Shown here: piece after piece, positions 51,832-63,641 of the stretch
Numbering within the stretch: position 1 is the stretch's first letter
Layout: each line of letters opens with the position of its first letter
NCBI GenBank assembly: GCA_017302295.1
Contig: JAFLDS010000002.1
Location: 62,001-126,000 of the forward strand
Direction of reading: 5' to 3'
DNA from: Thauera sp.
GTDB taxonomy: Bacteria; Pseudomonadota; Gammaproteobacteria; Burkholderiales; Rhodocyclaceae
Length of the DNA stretch: 64,000 bases
Translations under genes and position numbers: made by a program
Notes under the pieces: model-generated
The model's database searches: none
What the model saw: the letters and a program-made list of their open reading frames with translations, nothing else
Told to the model about the DNA's origin: nothing

Positions 51832-53895
51832 TCAGTCGCAGTTGATGACAAACTGGATACGGTCCTGCGCCCCCGGGCTCACGGGCGAGTTCGCCTTCAG
51901 GTAGGCCTCGAACGCATCCACATCGACCTCCCCGCCCAGCTGCGCGGTCCCCAGGTTGAACACGCTGAAGCCGTCGCCGCCGGTCGCCAGGAAGGAATTC
52001 ATCGTCACCCGGTAGGCCTGCGCCTTGTCGATCGGCACGCCGTTGAGCGTCACCGAACCGTCGCACACGTAGTTGCCGCCGCGCGGGCTGACGTTGGGCA
52101 CGAAGCGGTGGCGGTAGGTGAAGCCTTGCGACACCTGCAGGATGCGGCCGCTTGGCTGTTGCGCGGTCGACCATTGCTGCTCGAGCAGGTCTTGGATCTG
52201 CTGGCCGGTCAGCGTCTTCACCGCCAGGCTGTTGCCGAAAGGCTGCACGGTGAAGGCTTCGCCGTAGGTGACGTTGCCGTCGCCCTCACCGAAGCTGCTG
52301 CCGGTGTAGGCGAGATCGGCGCGGATGCCGCCCGGGTTCATGAAGGCGACCACCGCGCCGCCCTTGTCCGCCGCCTGCGTGGCGCGAAGCTGGGCGTCGG
52401 CGATGACGTCGCCCAGCGCCGATTCGCCCGCCGCATTGATCGTGCGCGTGATGGTGGCGCTGATCGCGCCGATCACGCGGTTGGCGATCGGCCCGGTGAG
52501 CGCGTTGTAGCCGGCGACGATGGCGGCAATCTGCGCATCCGGTGCGATGGCCTGGGCAGCGCTGAGGAAGTTGTTGCGATCGACCAGGCGGTTCTCGGCT
52601 ATCGCCGCGATCACGTCGCGGCTTTTCGGGTCGATGCTGAAGTCGATGCGGGTGATCAGGCGGCCGAAGGCGCCGGCACTCGTCACCGGAATCGGGCGCC
52701 CGGCGGCATTGGGCAGCCGGCAGTTGTAGGCCTGATGCGTATGCCCGGACACCACCGCGTCCACCGCCTCATCAAGGCGGGCGACGATATCCACCACCGG
52801 ACCGGAGGCGCCGCTGCAACCGTTGATGCTGCCCGGCGCGAATCCGCCCTCATGCACCAGCACCACCACAGACTCGACGCCCTGCTCACGCAACTGGCCG
52901 ATCAGGGCATTCACCGTGTCGGCCTCATCGAGGAAGCTCAGGCCGGAAATCCCCGAGGGCGTGACGATCGACGGCGTATTCTCCAGCGTCATGCCGATGA
53001 CGGCGACGCGCACCCCACCCACTTCCCTGATGCCATAGGCCGGGAACACCGTGCGCCCGGTATTGCCGTCCACCACGTTGGCGGCGAGGAAGTTGAAGGC
53101 AGCCCCCTCGAAAGGCGTCGGCGTCCCCACCTTGGCGCCCTGGCAGGAGTTCGGATCGGTCGGATGGCAGCCGCCGTGCTGCATGCGCAACAGTTCGTCC
53201 TTGCCGTCGTCGAATTCGTGGTTGCCCACCGCGTTGAAGTCGAGGCCGAGGCGGTTCATCGTCTCGATCGTCGGCTCGTCGCGGAACAGCGCGGAGTTGA
53301 GCGGGCTGGCACCGATGAGGTCGCCGGCCGACACCACCACGCTGCTCGGCACCTCGGCGCGCAACTGGCGCACCAGGCCGGCCATGTAATCGACGCCGCC
53401 GGCCGGCACGCCCGCACCGCTGGGCAGATGGATGCCGTCGACCTCGCTGCGCAGGTTCAGCGCCGCGCCATCGATGTTGCCGTGGAAGTCGTTGAAGGCG
53501 ATCACCCGCAGCGACAGCGTGTTGCCGACGTTCGAGCGCGCCGCGGCGCTGACCAGCGCCCCCGCTTCTCGCCCGCTGATGACGCCGGCCGCGCGCCATG
53601 CGCGCGCAAACCGTGACACCTCGGCGACGAACGCGCCATGGCTGGCGTAACGCGCGCCTTCACCCAGCGTGTCGATGATGAGGCGATTGAGACAGCTTCC
53701 GCCCACGGCACGGTCGGCGACATCGCTGGCCACGCGCGCAGCACCGTCGCCGAAGGTAACCGGTCCGACGCACTCGACACCGGTCTCAGCCGCAGGATAG
53801 GCTTCCGCCCCCTGCTGCGCGGCAGCGCATGCCGCGCCGAACCCGGCCAGCGCGACCGACACGAACCGTTTTCCCAGATCCCGCCTTGTCATCAT
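51832..53895 (-). CDS. 5'-nucleotidase/2',3'-cyclic phosphodiesterase (UshA family), Tat type
   Basis: The enzyme removes phosphate from nucleotides outside the cytosol. The product is 687 aa. A Tat-like signal, TRRDLGKRF at about residues 3-11, precedes a hydrophobic stretch ending near ACAAA. An unusual region of about 100 residues comes next, rich in Ala and Arg and of no recognised family. The metallophosphatase domain starts near 130 with D136 and H138 in FNDFHGN, then GNHEFDDG and SGHTHQAYN. The C-terminal 5'-nucleotidase domain includes MNPGGIRADL and FNLGTAQLGG. It is divergent from the nuclease gene (238 bases between). An ATG one codon on (53892) is an alternative start. Confidence 0.92.
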   Translation of the reverse strand: MMTRRDLGKRFVSVALAGFGAACAAAQQGAEAYPAAETGVECVGPVTFGDGAARVASDVADRAVGGSCLNRLIIDTLGEGARYASHGAFVAEVSRFARAWRAAGVISGREAGALVSAAARSNVGNTLSLRVIAFNDFHGNIDGAALNLRSEVDGIHLPSGAGVPAGGVDYMAGLVRQLRAEVPSSVVVSAGDLIGASPLNSALFRDEPTIETMNRLGLDFNAVGNHEFDDGKDELLRMQHGGCHPTDPNSCQGAKVGTPTPFEGAAFNFLAANVVDGNTGRTVFPAYGIREVGGVRVAVIGMTLENTPSIVTPSGISGLSFLDEADTVNALIGQLREQGVESVVVLVHEGGFAPGSINGCSGASGPVVDIVARLDEAVDAVVSGHTHQAYNCRLPNAAGRPIPVTSAGAFGRLITRIDFSIDPKSRDVIAAIAENRLVDRNNFLSAAQAIAPDAQIAAIVAGYNALTGPIANRVIGAISATITRTINAAGESALGDVIADAQLRATQAADKGGAVVAFMNPGGIRADLAYTGSSFGEGDGNVTYGEAFTVQPFGNSLAVKTLTGQQIQDLLEQQWSTAQQPSGRILQVSQGFTYRHRFVPNVSPRGGNYVCDGSVTLNGVPIDKAQAYRVTMNSFLATGGDGFSVFNLGTAQLGGEVDVDAFEAYLKANSPVSPGAQDRIQFVINCD

Positions 53896-54133
53896 CCTCA
53901 CCTCGTCGCTCACGCCCGTCCGGCGAACGGTTGCTCGTGTCGTTCGCGACGATGATCGACAGCGAAGATGTCAATCGTTCGGCGCTCCATCAGCCGACGA
54001 CGCGCGCTGGCACCCCATGTCCGCAGCCACATTCAATGTACGAGCCAAAACATCGCTGTCATTCTGCGCCTTTAGCCTCTCGGCTCCGCGCTTGGCCACA
54101 ACGTCCGGCGCCTTCGAGCATGAGGAACGGCAG

Positions 54134-56080
54134 ATGAACGCATCACAAAAGTTTCCGACGCGAGGGCTTGCCGGATCGCTGGCCGCAACGAGCCTGCTGG
54201 CGGCCATTCCGCTCGCCGCGCAGGCCGCCGACCCCGCATGCGGCCAGAGCTACACCTCGGCGCCAGCGATCCAGGGCAGCGGCCAGACGAGCCCGATGGC
54301 CAATCGCACGGTGACGACCGAAGGCGTCGTCGTCGGCGACTACGAGGGGCGCTCACCCGCCCTGCGCGGCTTCTACCTGCAGGACCGCAACGGCGACGGC
54401 GACCCTGCGACGTCCGACGCGGTGTTCGTGTTCAACGGCGACCGCGACAGCGTCAAGCCGGGCGACGTCGTGCGCGTGAATGGCCGCGTTTCCGAGTTCC
54501 AGGGGCAGACCCAGATCAGTGCCAGCACGGTGTTGATCTGCGGCAGCGCCACCGTTGAGCCGACCGTTGTGCACCTGCCCATGACCGACCCGCAGGCCTT
54601 CGAACGTTTCGAGGGCATGCTCGTCACGCTGCCGCAGACGCTGCACCTCACCGAGCACTTCCAGCTCGGCCGCTTCGGCCAAGTGGTGGTGTCGGCGCAC
54701 GGCCGCCAGCGGCAACCTACCGCGGTAGCGCTGCCCGGCGAGCCGGCGCTGGCCCTGCAGGCGCAGAACGCGCTCAACCGCCTCATCATCGACGACGGCG
54801 ACAACGCACAGAACGCCGACCCCATCGTGTTCGGCCGCCAAGGCCAGCCACTGTCGGCATCGAACACCTTGCGCGGCGGCGACACCGTGACCGGCGTCAC
54901 CGGCGTTCTGACGTGGACCTGGGCCGGCAACTCGGCCAGCGGCAACGCCTGGCGCGTGCGCCCGGTCGGCGCGCTCGGCGGCAGCGCGCGCTTCGAGGCG
55001 GTCAACCTGCGCCCCGAACTGCCCCCGAACGTCGGCGGCGAACTGCGCGTCGCCAGCCTCAACGTGCTGAACCACTTCAACACCTACGACGATCGCGATG
55101 CCGCCACGCCTGGCTGCTTCCCGAGCGGCAGCGACGCGGACTGCCGCGGCGCCGAATCCGCCGAGGAGTTCGAGCGCCAGGCGGCGAAGACAGTGGCCAC
55201 GCTGCGCGGCCTGGACGCCGACGTGGTCGCCCTGGTGGAGATCGAGAACGACGGCTACGGCACCGCCAGTGCGCTGAACGACCTCGTCGCCCGCCTGAAC
55301 GCCGCCACCGCGCCCCGCACCTACGCCTACCTCGATGTCGACGCACGCACCGGGCGCAGCCATGCCCTCGGCAGCGATGCGATCAAGGTCGCGCTGCTCT
55401 ACAAGCCGGGCAAGCTGCGCCCGGTCGGCGACACCGCGGTGCTGGCCACGCCCCCCTTCGTCACTGGCGGCGACGCCGAGGCGCGCAACCGCCCGGCGCT
55501 TGCGCAAGCCTTCCTCGCGCCCAACGGCGGACGCTTCGTCACCGTGGTGAATCACCTCAAGAGCAAGGGCAGCCCCTGCGACACGCCCGCGGTGGCGGAC
55601 GGCCAGGGCGAATGCAACGCGGTGCGCAGCGCCGCCGTCGAGCGTCTGCTCGCCTGGCTGCAGACCGACCCGACCGGCACCCACGAAGCCGACGTGCTGC
55701 TGATGGGCGACCTCAACGCCTACACCATGGAAGACCCGGTGCACCGCCTCACCGCCGCCGGCTACACCGATCTGCTGCGCAAGTACGCCGGCGACGATGC
55801 CTACACTTACGCCTTCGACGGCCAGTGGGGCACGCTCGACCACGCGCTGGCCTCGCCTTCGCTCGCTGCGCAGGTGAGCGGCGCCGGGGTCTGGCATGTC
55901 AGCGCCGACGAGCCGGCCGTGCTCGACTACAACCTCAACTTCAAGTCGCAGCGCCAGCATGCATCGCTGTACGCAGCCGACGCGCATCGCAACTCGGATC
56001 ACGATCCAGTGCTGGTCGGGCTGACGCTGCAGGCGCCGGGGCGCAGTGGGTCGGCCCCGGCCGGCAACACCCGGGACTGA
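54134..56080 (+). CDS. ExeM/NucH-family extracellular endonuclease
   Basis: The product is 648 aa. A Sec-type signal peptide ends near AAQAA (about residue 33). An OB-fold-like domain (about 50-165) contains VTTEGVVVGDYEG. The endonuclease/exonuclease/phosphatase domain (about 305-640) starts LRVASLNVLNHFNTYDD. It carries LVEIENDGYG (metal Glu), LMGDLNAYTMEDP and HRNSDHDPVLVGL (catalytic His/Asp). ExeM/NucH-type enzymes degrade extracellular DNA. GAGGAA lies upstream of the ATG. A single perfect CTGTCAT at 54057-54063 lies about 70 bases upstream but lacks a good second half-site. With the 5'-nucleotidase next door it would complete a DNA-to-phosphate route. Confidence 0.92.
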   Translation: MNASQKFPTRGLAGSLAATSLLAAIPLAAQAADPACGQSYTSAPAIQGSGQTSPMANRTVTTEGVVVGDYEGRSPALRGFYLQDRNGDGDPATSDAVFVFNGDRDSVKPGDVVRVNGRVSEFQGQTQISASTVLICGSATVEPTVVHLPMTDPQAFERFEGMLVTLPQTLHLTEHFQLGRFGQVVVSAHGRQRQPTAVALPGEPALALQAQNALNRLIIDDGDNAQNADPIVFGRQGQPLSASNTLRGGDTVTGVTGVLTWTWAGNSASGNAWRVRPVGALGGSARFEAVNLRPELPPNVGGELRVASLNVLNHFNTYDDRDAATPGCFPSGSDADCRGAESAEEFERQAAKTVATLRGLDADVVALVEIENDGYGTASALNDLVARLNAATAPRTYAYLDVDARTGRSHALGSDAIKVALLYKPGKLRPVGDTAVLATPPFVTGGDAEARNRPALAQAFLAPNGGRFVTVVNHLKSKGSPCDTPAVADGQGECNAVRSAAVERLLAWLQTDPTGTHEADVLLMGDLNAYTMEDPVHRLTAAGYTDLLRKYAGDDAYTYAFDGQWGTLDHALASPSLAAQVSGAGVWHVSADEPAVLDYNLNFKSQRQHASLYAADAHRNSDHDPVLVGLTLQAPGRSGSAPAGNTRD

Positions 56081-56085
56081 TTGCA

Positions 56086-56113
56086 GGCGCTGACGTAGAG
56101 GCGCCGACGTAAA
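56086..56113 (+). repeat. Tandem 14-base direct repeat upstream of phoX
   Basis: GGCGCTGACGTAGA (56086-56099) is followed at once by GGCGCCGACGTAAA (56100-56113), 12 of 14 bases identical. It lies between the nuclease stop and the terminator before phoX. It could be a regulator site for phoX; the 14-base period does not fit the 11-base Pho box. Confidence 0.45.
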
Positions 56114-56153
56114 CAAAACCGCAAACTTCTCCCGGTAGAACGTCTGTTCACGC

Positions 56154-56180
56154 GCAGCGGCTGCAGCCGCTGCTTTTTTT
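56154..56180 (+). terminator. Intrinsic terminator just before phoX
   Basis: GCAGCGG (56154-56160) pairs with CCGCTGC (56167-56173), and the palindromic CTGCAG loop extends the stem to a full 20-base palindrome. TTTTTTT follows (56174-56180). The phoX ribosome-binding site begins about nine bases later, so no promoter fits between them. It either ends the nuclease transcript with phoX read-through, or acts as an attenuator for phoX. Confidence 0.85.
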
Positions 56181-56198
56181 CGTTCCCCAGGAGAAAGC

Positions 56199-58241
56199 AT
56201 GAGCAGCCCGTTCCACCCCGACAACGATGCGACGATCAATCCTTCCTCCAACCCCTCGATCAACGCCTTGATCGAACAGCGCAAGCTGTCGCGCCGCGGC
56301 TTCCTGAAGGGCTCCTTCGGCGCCACCGCCATCGCCGCGTTTGGCGGCTCGACCGTCGCCGACAGCCTGACGAACCTCGCGCAGGCCGCACCGTCGCCGA
56401 TCGGCGGCATCGGTTTCAGCCCGGTCGCGGCCAACATCGCGCCGATGACCGATGCGATTACCGTTCCGCCGGGTTACACCGCCCGCGTGCTGATCGCCTG
56501 GGGCGACTCGCTGACGCAGGCCGCCAACTGGGACCCGGCCACGCCGATGACCGAGGCCGTGCAACTGCACACCTACGGCGCCCACACCGACGGCATGCAC
56601 TACTTCCCCTTCCCCGCCTCCGGTGCAGGCCCGCTCGGCAATTCGCGCGGTCTGCTGGTGGCGAACCATGAATACGTCGACCCGGGCCTGGTCCACAGCA
56701 CGACGACCTACGGCAGCGACGCGATCACTGCCGATCACGTCAACACCCAGCTCGCCGCGCACGGTGTCAGCGTAGTCGAGGTGCAGGAGCGCAACGGCGG
56801 CTTCGAAGTGCGCCGTGGTTCCGGCTTCAACCGCCGCATCACCGGCAAGACGCCCTGCGAGGTCAGTGGCCCGGCCGCCGGCCACCCGCTGCTGCGCACC
56901 GCGGCCGACCCGAGCGGCATGCGGGTGCTGGGCACGCTCAACAACTGCGCGAACGGCTACACGCCGTGGGGCACCTATCTGGCCTGCGAGGAGAACTTCA
57001 ACGGTTACTTCGGCGCCAGGGCCGACGCGCTCGCCGCCCAGCCGCTGACCGCCCACGAACGCCGCTACGGCATGGCTGCCGGCGGCTTCGGCTATCGCTG
57101 GCACGAGGCCGACCCGCGCTTCGACATCCGCGCTACCCCGAACGAACCCAACCGCTTCGGCTGGGTGGTCGAGATCGACCCCTGGAACAAGAACAGCACC
57201 CCGGTGAAGCGCACCGCGCTGGGCCGCTTCAAGCATGAAAGCGCAGGCGTCGTCGTCGGTGCCGACAACAAGGTTGCGGTGTACATGGGCGACGACGAGC
57301 GCAACGAGTACGTCTACAAGTTCGTGTCGGCGCAGCGCTTCGACCCGCGCAACCGCAACAAGAACCGCGACATCCTGGAAAACGGCACGCTGTACGTGGC
57401 CCGCTTCGACGCCAACGGCACCGGCACCTGGCTGCCGCTGGTGTGGGGCCAGAACGGTCTGACTGCGGAAAATGGCTTCGCCGACCAGGGCGAAGTGCTG
57501 GTGAAGGCGCGCCAGGCCGCCGACCGCCTGGGCGCGACGATGATGGACCGCCCGGAATGGGTGGCGGTGCATCCGACCACGCGCGAGGTCTACCTGACGC
57601 TGACCAACAACAACCGCCGCGGCACCAACCCGGCTTCCAGCAACAAGGCCGACGGCACCACGACCGCGGCCAGCGCGCGTCCGCCGGTCGATGCCGCCAA
57701 CCCGCGCGCCGACAACCGCTATGGGCACATCATCCGCTGGCGTGAGACCGGCGGCGACGTGGCGGCGACCACCTTCGCCTGGGACATCTTTGCCGAGTGC
57801 GGCGACCGCCTGTCGACCAAGGCCAACCTGCAGGGCAACATCAACGGCGACGACTACGGCGCGCCCGACGGCCTGTGGTTCGACCAGGATGGCCGCCTGT
57901 GGATCCAGACCGACCAGGCCGGCGACGCGCAGGGCGACTGGGCCAACATCGGCGGCAACGTGATGATGTGCGCCGACCCGGCAAGCGGCGAGACGCGCCG
58001 TTTCCTGACCTCGCCGCGCCACTGCGAGGTGACCGGCGTCACCGCGACGCCGGACGGGCGCACCATGTTCGTCGGCATCCAGCACCCGGGCGAGGACTGG
58101 AGCGGCAGCTTCACCGCCAACTCCACCTGGCCCGACAGCGGGGTCAACGGCCCGACCACCGCGAGCGCCGCGGGTGCCGCCAAGCCGCGCTCGGCGGTGG
58201 TCGTCATCACCAAGGATGACGGCGGCGTGATCGGCACCTGA
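56199..58241 (+). CDS. phoX: Alkaline phosphatase PhoX, Tat type
   Basis: The product is 680 aa, close to the size of characterised PhoX enzymes. The Tat motif SRRGFLK is at residues 31-37, after a longer polar N-region than usual. The PhoX core is clear: LLVANHEYVDPGL, YTPWGTYLACEENFNGYFG, GWVVEIDPWN, ALGRFKHESAGVVV, YMGDDERNEYVYKFV and APDGLWFDQDGRLWIQTDQ. PhoX hydrolyses phosphomonoesters with Fe and Ca cofactors. AGGAG lies upstream of the ATG. It is the largest of three PhoX-family proteins here and the most canonical. Confidence 0.95.
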   Translation: MSSPFHPDNDATINPSSNPSINALIEQRKLSRRGFLKGSFGATAIAAFGGSTVADSLTNLAQAAPSPIGGIGFSPVAANIAPMTDAITVPPGYTARVLIAWGDSLTQAANWDPATPMTEAVQLHTYGAHTDGMHYFPFPASGAGPLGNSRGLLVANHEYVDPGLVHSTTTYGSDAITADHVNTQLAAHGVSVVEVQERNGGFEVRRGSGFNRRITGKTPCEVSGPAAGHPLLRTAADPSGMRVLGTLNNCANGYTPWGTYLACEENFNGYFGARADALAAQPLTAHERRYGMAAGGFGYRWHEADPRFDIRATPNEPNRFGWVVEIDPWNKNSTPVKRTALGRFKHESAGVVVGADNKVAVYMGDDERNEYVYKFVSAQRFDPRNRNKNRDILENGTLYVARFDANGTGTWLPLVWGQNGLTAENGFADQGEVLVKARQAADRLGATMMDRPEWVAVHPTTREVYLTLTNNNRRGTNPASSNKADGTTTAASARPPVDAANPRADNRYGHIIRWRETGGDVAATTFAWDIFAECGDRLSTKANLQGNINGDDYGAPDGLWFDQDGRLWIQTDQAGDAQGDWANIGGNVMMCADPASGETRRFLTSPRHCEVTGVTATPDGRTMFVGIQHPGEDWSGSFTANSTWPDSGVNGPTTASAAGAAKPRSAVVVITKDDGGVIGT

Positions 58242-58250
58242 TCGCTGCCA

Positions 58251-58276
58251 GCGGGCGGCGCGCTCGCGCCGCCCGC
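58251..58276 (+). terminator. Very stable hairpin after phoX
   Basis: GCGGGCGGCGCG (58251-58262) and CGCGCCGCCCGC (58265-58276) form a perfect 12-bp inverted repeat with two bases between. It starts 10 bases past the phoX stop. No T-run follows; it may be a factor-assisted terminator or a 3'-end stabiliser. Confidence 0.55.
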
Positions 58277-58399
58277 GTCCGCATGCGCCGGAAGGCCTGT
58301 TCCGGCAACCGCGGACGACTCGCCGCTTGTGGTGGAGAAAGTCCCGGGACCTGGGTTATATTGCAATGCAACAAACTCAGGCGAAAGGATCTTTCCCCC

Positions 58400-58947
58400 A
58401 TGGCTCGCACCTCCCCCTCCCTGGTCCGCCGTATCGGACTCGCCTTTTCCGTTCTCTTCAACGCCGACCTCGCCGCGCGCTTGCAAGGTCTTCAGCATGA
58501 AGGCGCACAGCCGCCGGCCCCCGCTGCCCCGGTCCCTGCGGCCACAGCGCAGCCCGTCATCGTGCGCGAAACCACGCCGGAGGCCGCCCTGCAACTGCTC
58601 GGCCTGCTGCAGCGCGACGCCCGCTTCGTCGATTTCGTCCAGGAAGACGTCGCCGCCTACGCTGACGCCGACATCGGCGCCGCCGCACGCGTGGTGCACG
58701 AGGGCTGTCGCAAGGTGCTGCACGAGCACTTCAGCATTGAGCCGGTGCGCACCGAATCCGAGGGCAGCCGCATCACGCTGGCCGAAGGCTTCGATGCTTC
58801 CGCCGTGCGCCTGACGGGGAAGGTCGTCGGCAATGCCCCCTTCACCGGCAGCCTGAGCCATCGCGGCTGGCGCGTCACCGAGACCCGCCTGCCGAAGCTG
58901 GCCGACAGCCACGACGCCCGCATCGTCGCTCAGGCGGAGGTCGAGCT

Positions 58948-58951
<4 letters not shown>
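58400..58951 (+). CDS. DUF2760 domain-containing protein
   Basis: The product is 183 aa. A basic N-terminus (RTSPSLVRRIGLAFSVLF) with a mildly hydrophobic stretch is followed by an Ala/Pro linker (about 34-55). The conserved domain (about 58-183) contains LLGLLQRDARFVDFVQEDV, VVHEGCRKVLHEHF and GWRVTETRLPKL, as in DUF2760. Function is unknown. Its TGA overlaps the GTG of the next gene, so it is translated with the two Hsp70-like proteins; this linkage suggests a cochaperone or client-adaptor role (inference). AAAGGA lies about 10 bases upstream of the ATG. Confidence 0.85.
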
Positions 58952-60808
<1,857 letters not shown>

Positions 60809-60828
<20 letters not shown>

Positions 60829-63622
60829 GGCTTCCACAGCCGTGGCGCGCTACACCGCAGGCATCGACCTCGGCACCAGCAACACCGTCGTCGCCTTCGC
60901 CGCCGAGGGCGATGACCACATCCAGCTGCTGGAGATCGATCAACTCGTCGGCCGCGGCGAGGTCGCTCCACGGCCACTGCTGCCCTCGGTACGCTACCAC
61001 CCCGCCGGGGGCGAACTGGACGACGCCGATCTTCAGCTGCCCTGGGCCGCTCCCGGGTTCGACAACCGGACGGCGGTGATCGGCCGTTTCGCCTGCGAAC
61101 TCGGCGCGCAGGTGCCCGGGCGCTGCGTAGCCAGCGCCAAGAGCTGGCTATCGCACGCAGGCGTCGACCGCAACGCGGCGATCCTGCCCTGGGGCGCGGG
61201 CGACGACGTTCCCAAGGTGTCGCCCGTGGTCGCCAGCGCGAGCTACCTCGCACACGTGCGCAGCGCGTGGAACGCGCGCTACCCCGACGCGCCGCTCGAA
61301 CAGCAGGACATCGTGCTCACCGTGCCGGCGTCCTTCGACGAGGGCGCGCGCGCCCTCACCGTCGAGGCCGCACGCCTCGCCGGCCTGCCCCGGCTGCGGC
61401 TGCTAGAGGAACCCCAGGCCGCCTTCCACGACTGGCTGTTCCGCCATCGCGGCAGCCTCGCCGCGGAACTCGCGCAGTCGCGCCTGGTGCTGGTTTGCGA
61501 CGTCGGCGGCGGCACCACCGACCTCACGCTGATCCAGGTCGAGCCGTCTGCGGACGGCAGCGGCCCACCGCGCCTCACCCGCATCGGCGTCGGCGACCAC
61601 CTGATGCTGGGGGGCGACAACATGGACCTGGCGCTCGCCCATCTGGTCGAACGGCGCCTCGGCGCCGCCGGCGAGCGCCTGTCCGCCGCACGCCTGTCGC
61701 AGCTGGTGCAGCGCTGCCGCGTCGCCAAGGAACAGTTGCTGGCGGACGAAGCGCCCGAACGCGTCACCGTCACCTTGCTCGGCGCCGGAGCGAAACTCGT
61801 CGGCGGCGCGCGCTCGGTCGAGCTGAGCCGCGAGGAGGCGATGCAGCTCCTGGTCGAGGGCTTCCTGCCGCTTGGCAGCCCCGACGAACTCCCGCAGCGC
61901 CGGCGCGCCGCCATCGTGGAGTTTGGCCTGCCGTATCCGGCAGACCCGGCCATCACCCGCCATGTGGCGGCCTTTCTGCAGCGCCACTCCCAAGTCTCGC
62001 GCTCCGCGCTGGGCCTGGCCACGCCCGCAGACGACCGGCCGCCCGTGCCCGACACCTTGCTGCTCAACGGCGGCGTGTTCCGCGCAGGCGCCCTGTCCGC
62101 GCGGCTTGAAGCCATCCTCGCGTCCTGGCGCGGCACCGCTCCTCGGGTGCTGCACAACGACAATCCGGATGTCGCCGTCGCCCGCGGCGCGGTGGCCTTC
62201 GCCCTTGTGCGGTCCAGGCGAGCCGGCCTCGGACCCGGCATCGGCGGCGGCTCGGCACGCAGCTACTTCCTCGTGCTCGAAGACGCGAGCGAGACGTCCC
62301 GCGCAATCTGCGTGCTGCCGCGCGGCACCGAGTCCGGTATCGAGGTGGCCCTGCCCGAACGCCGCTTCGCGCTGCGTCTCGGCCAGCCGGTGCGCTTCCA
62401 TCTTGTGTCCTCGACCGGCGACACACGCTGGAAGGCGGGTGAGTTCGTCGACCTGTCAGCAGACGACTTCGTCCGCCTGCCGCCGCTTGCAACCCGCCTG
62501 CCGGCCACAAGCGAAGGCCGCCGCGAGAACGTCGTCGTCGGCCTGGTGGCGAGCCTCACCGAAGTGGGAACGCTCGAGCTGCAGTGCGTCAGCGTCGACG
62601 ACGCTACGCAGCGCTGGCAGCTCGCCTTCCAGGTGCGCGCAGGGTCCGACGCCGGCCCGGAGACCAACGCCCCTGCCTGCGCACACCCTCGGCTGGCGCA
62701 GGCGCTGGACCTGATCGAGCAGAGTTTCGGCACGCAGGCCCGCCTGGTCGAGGCCGCAGACGTGCGCCAGTTGCGCGTCCGGCTGGAGCGCCTGCTCGGC
62801 CGCCGCGAGGACTGGGACATGCCGCTGCTGCGCGCGCTGTTCGACGCCCTGCTCGAGCGCGCCCGTCGCCGCCGGCGCTCGGCCGAGCACGAGCGCGTGT
62901 GGCTCAATCTCGCCGGCTACTGCCTGCGCCCCGGACTTGGCGCCGCACTCGACGACTGGCGCATGGACCAGTTGTGGGCGCTGTTCCCACAGGGCATCCA
63001 GTATGTGAAGGAGCGCCACAACTGGAGCGAATGGTGGACGCTGTGGCGCCGCACCGCAGGCGGCCTCGACGAAACCCGGCAGCTGCACATCCTGGAGGCG
63101 CTGGCCGGTCACCTCGAGGACGCGGATGTTCCCCGGCGCAAGGCCGATCCGGTACAGGACAGCTACGATGACATGGTGCGGCTGGCCGCCTCGCTCGAGC
63201 GCGTGCCGGTCATGCACCGCATCGAAGTGGGCAACTGGCTGCTCGAGCGCCTGCGCCGCCCTGCCGAGAAGTCGCACACCTGGTGGGCGCTCGGCCGCGT
63301 CGGCGCGCGCGAATCGCTGTATGGCAGCGCACACAACGTAGTCGGGCCTGAAATCGCCGCCGAATGGCTCACCGCCCTGCTTGCGCTCGACTGGAAGACC
63401 GTCGAGCCCGCCGCCTTCGCCGCCGCCCAGATCGCCCGTCGCACCGGCGACCGCGCGCGCGATGTCGCTCCCGAACTGCGCGACGAAGTCGTCGGCCGCC
63501 TGACGGCAGCCCGCGCGCCGTCGAGCTGGATTACCATGGTGCGAGAGACGGTCAGCCTGGACGCAGCCGATCAGCGACGCAGTTTCGGCGAAGCCCTGCC
63601 ACCCGGCCTGAAGCTCATCTGA
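60809..63622 (+). CDS. Hsp70-family ATPase-like protein 2 with long C-terminal extension (DUF3731-like)
   Basis: The product is 937 aa from the ATG at 60809, inside the end of the preceding gene. The N-terminal ATPase domain has GIDLGTSNTVVAF (18-30), LEEPQAAFHDW (199-209) and DVGGGTTDLTL (231-241). A short beta region matches its neighbour (QPVRFHLVSS, LTEVGTLELQC). About 300 further residues are mostly helical and Arg/Trp-rich, with LEEADV-type surfaces and WMDQLWALFPQGIQYVKE-like segments, consistent with DUF3731. The two proteins look like a tandem duplication, the second having gained a C-terminal module. Function is unknown. Confidence 0.82.
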
Positions 63623-63641
63623 CAACCCGGAGGAGACGGAC

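Noticed and set aside
51754-53616. Plus-strand frame of about 620 codons opposite the 5'-nucleotidase
   Set aside because: The nucleotidase on the minus strand has all its metal-site motifs; the opposing frame is low-complexity and lacks a ribosome-binding site.
56148-58085. Minus-strand frame of about 645 codons opposite phoX
   Set aside because: It is an antisense shadow of a canonical PhoX with Tat motif; it is Val/Gly/Arg/His-rich without domain signatures. The minus-strand frame at 54353-56437, opposite the nuclease gene, was rejected for the same reason.
58320-58400. Heat-shock sigma-32 promoter before the DUF2760-Hsp70 cassette
   Set aside because: A TATATT at 58357 and a TTGCA-A-TGCAA palindrome are present, but no CTTGAA/CCCCAT pair with suitable spacing was found.
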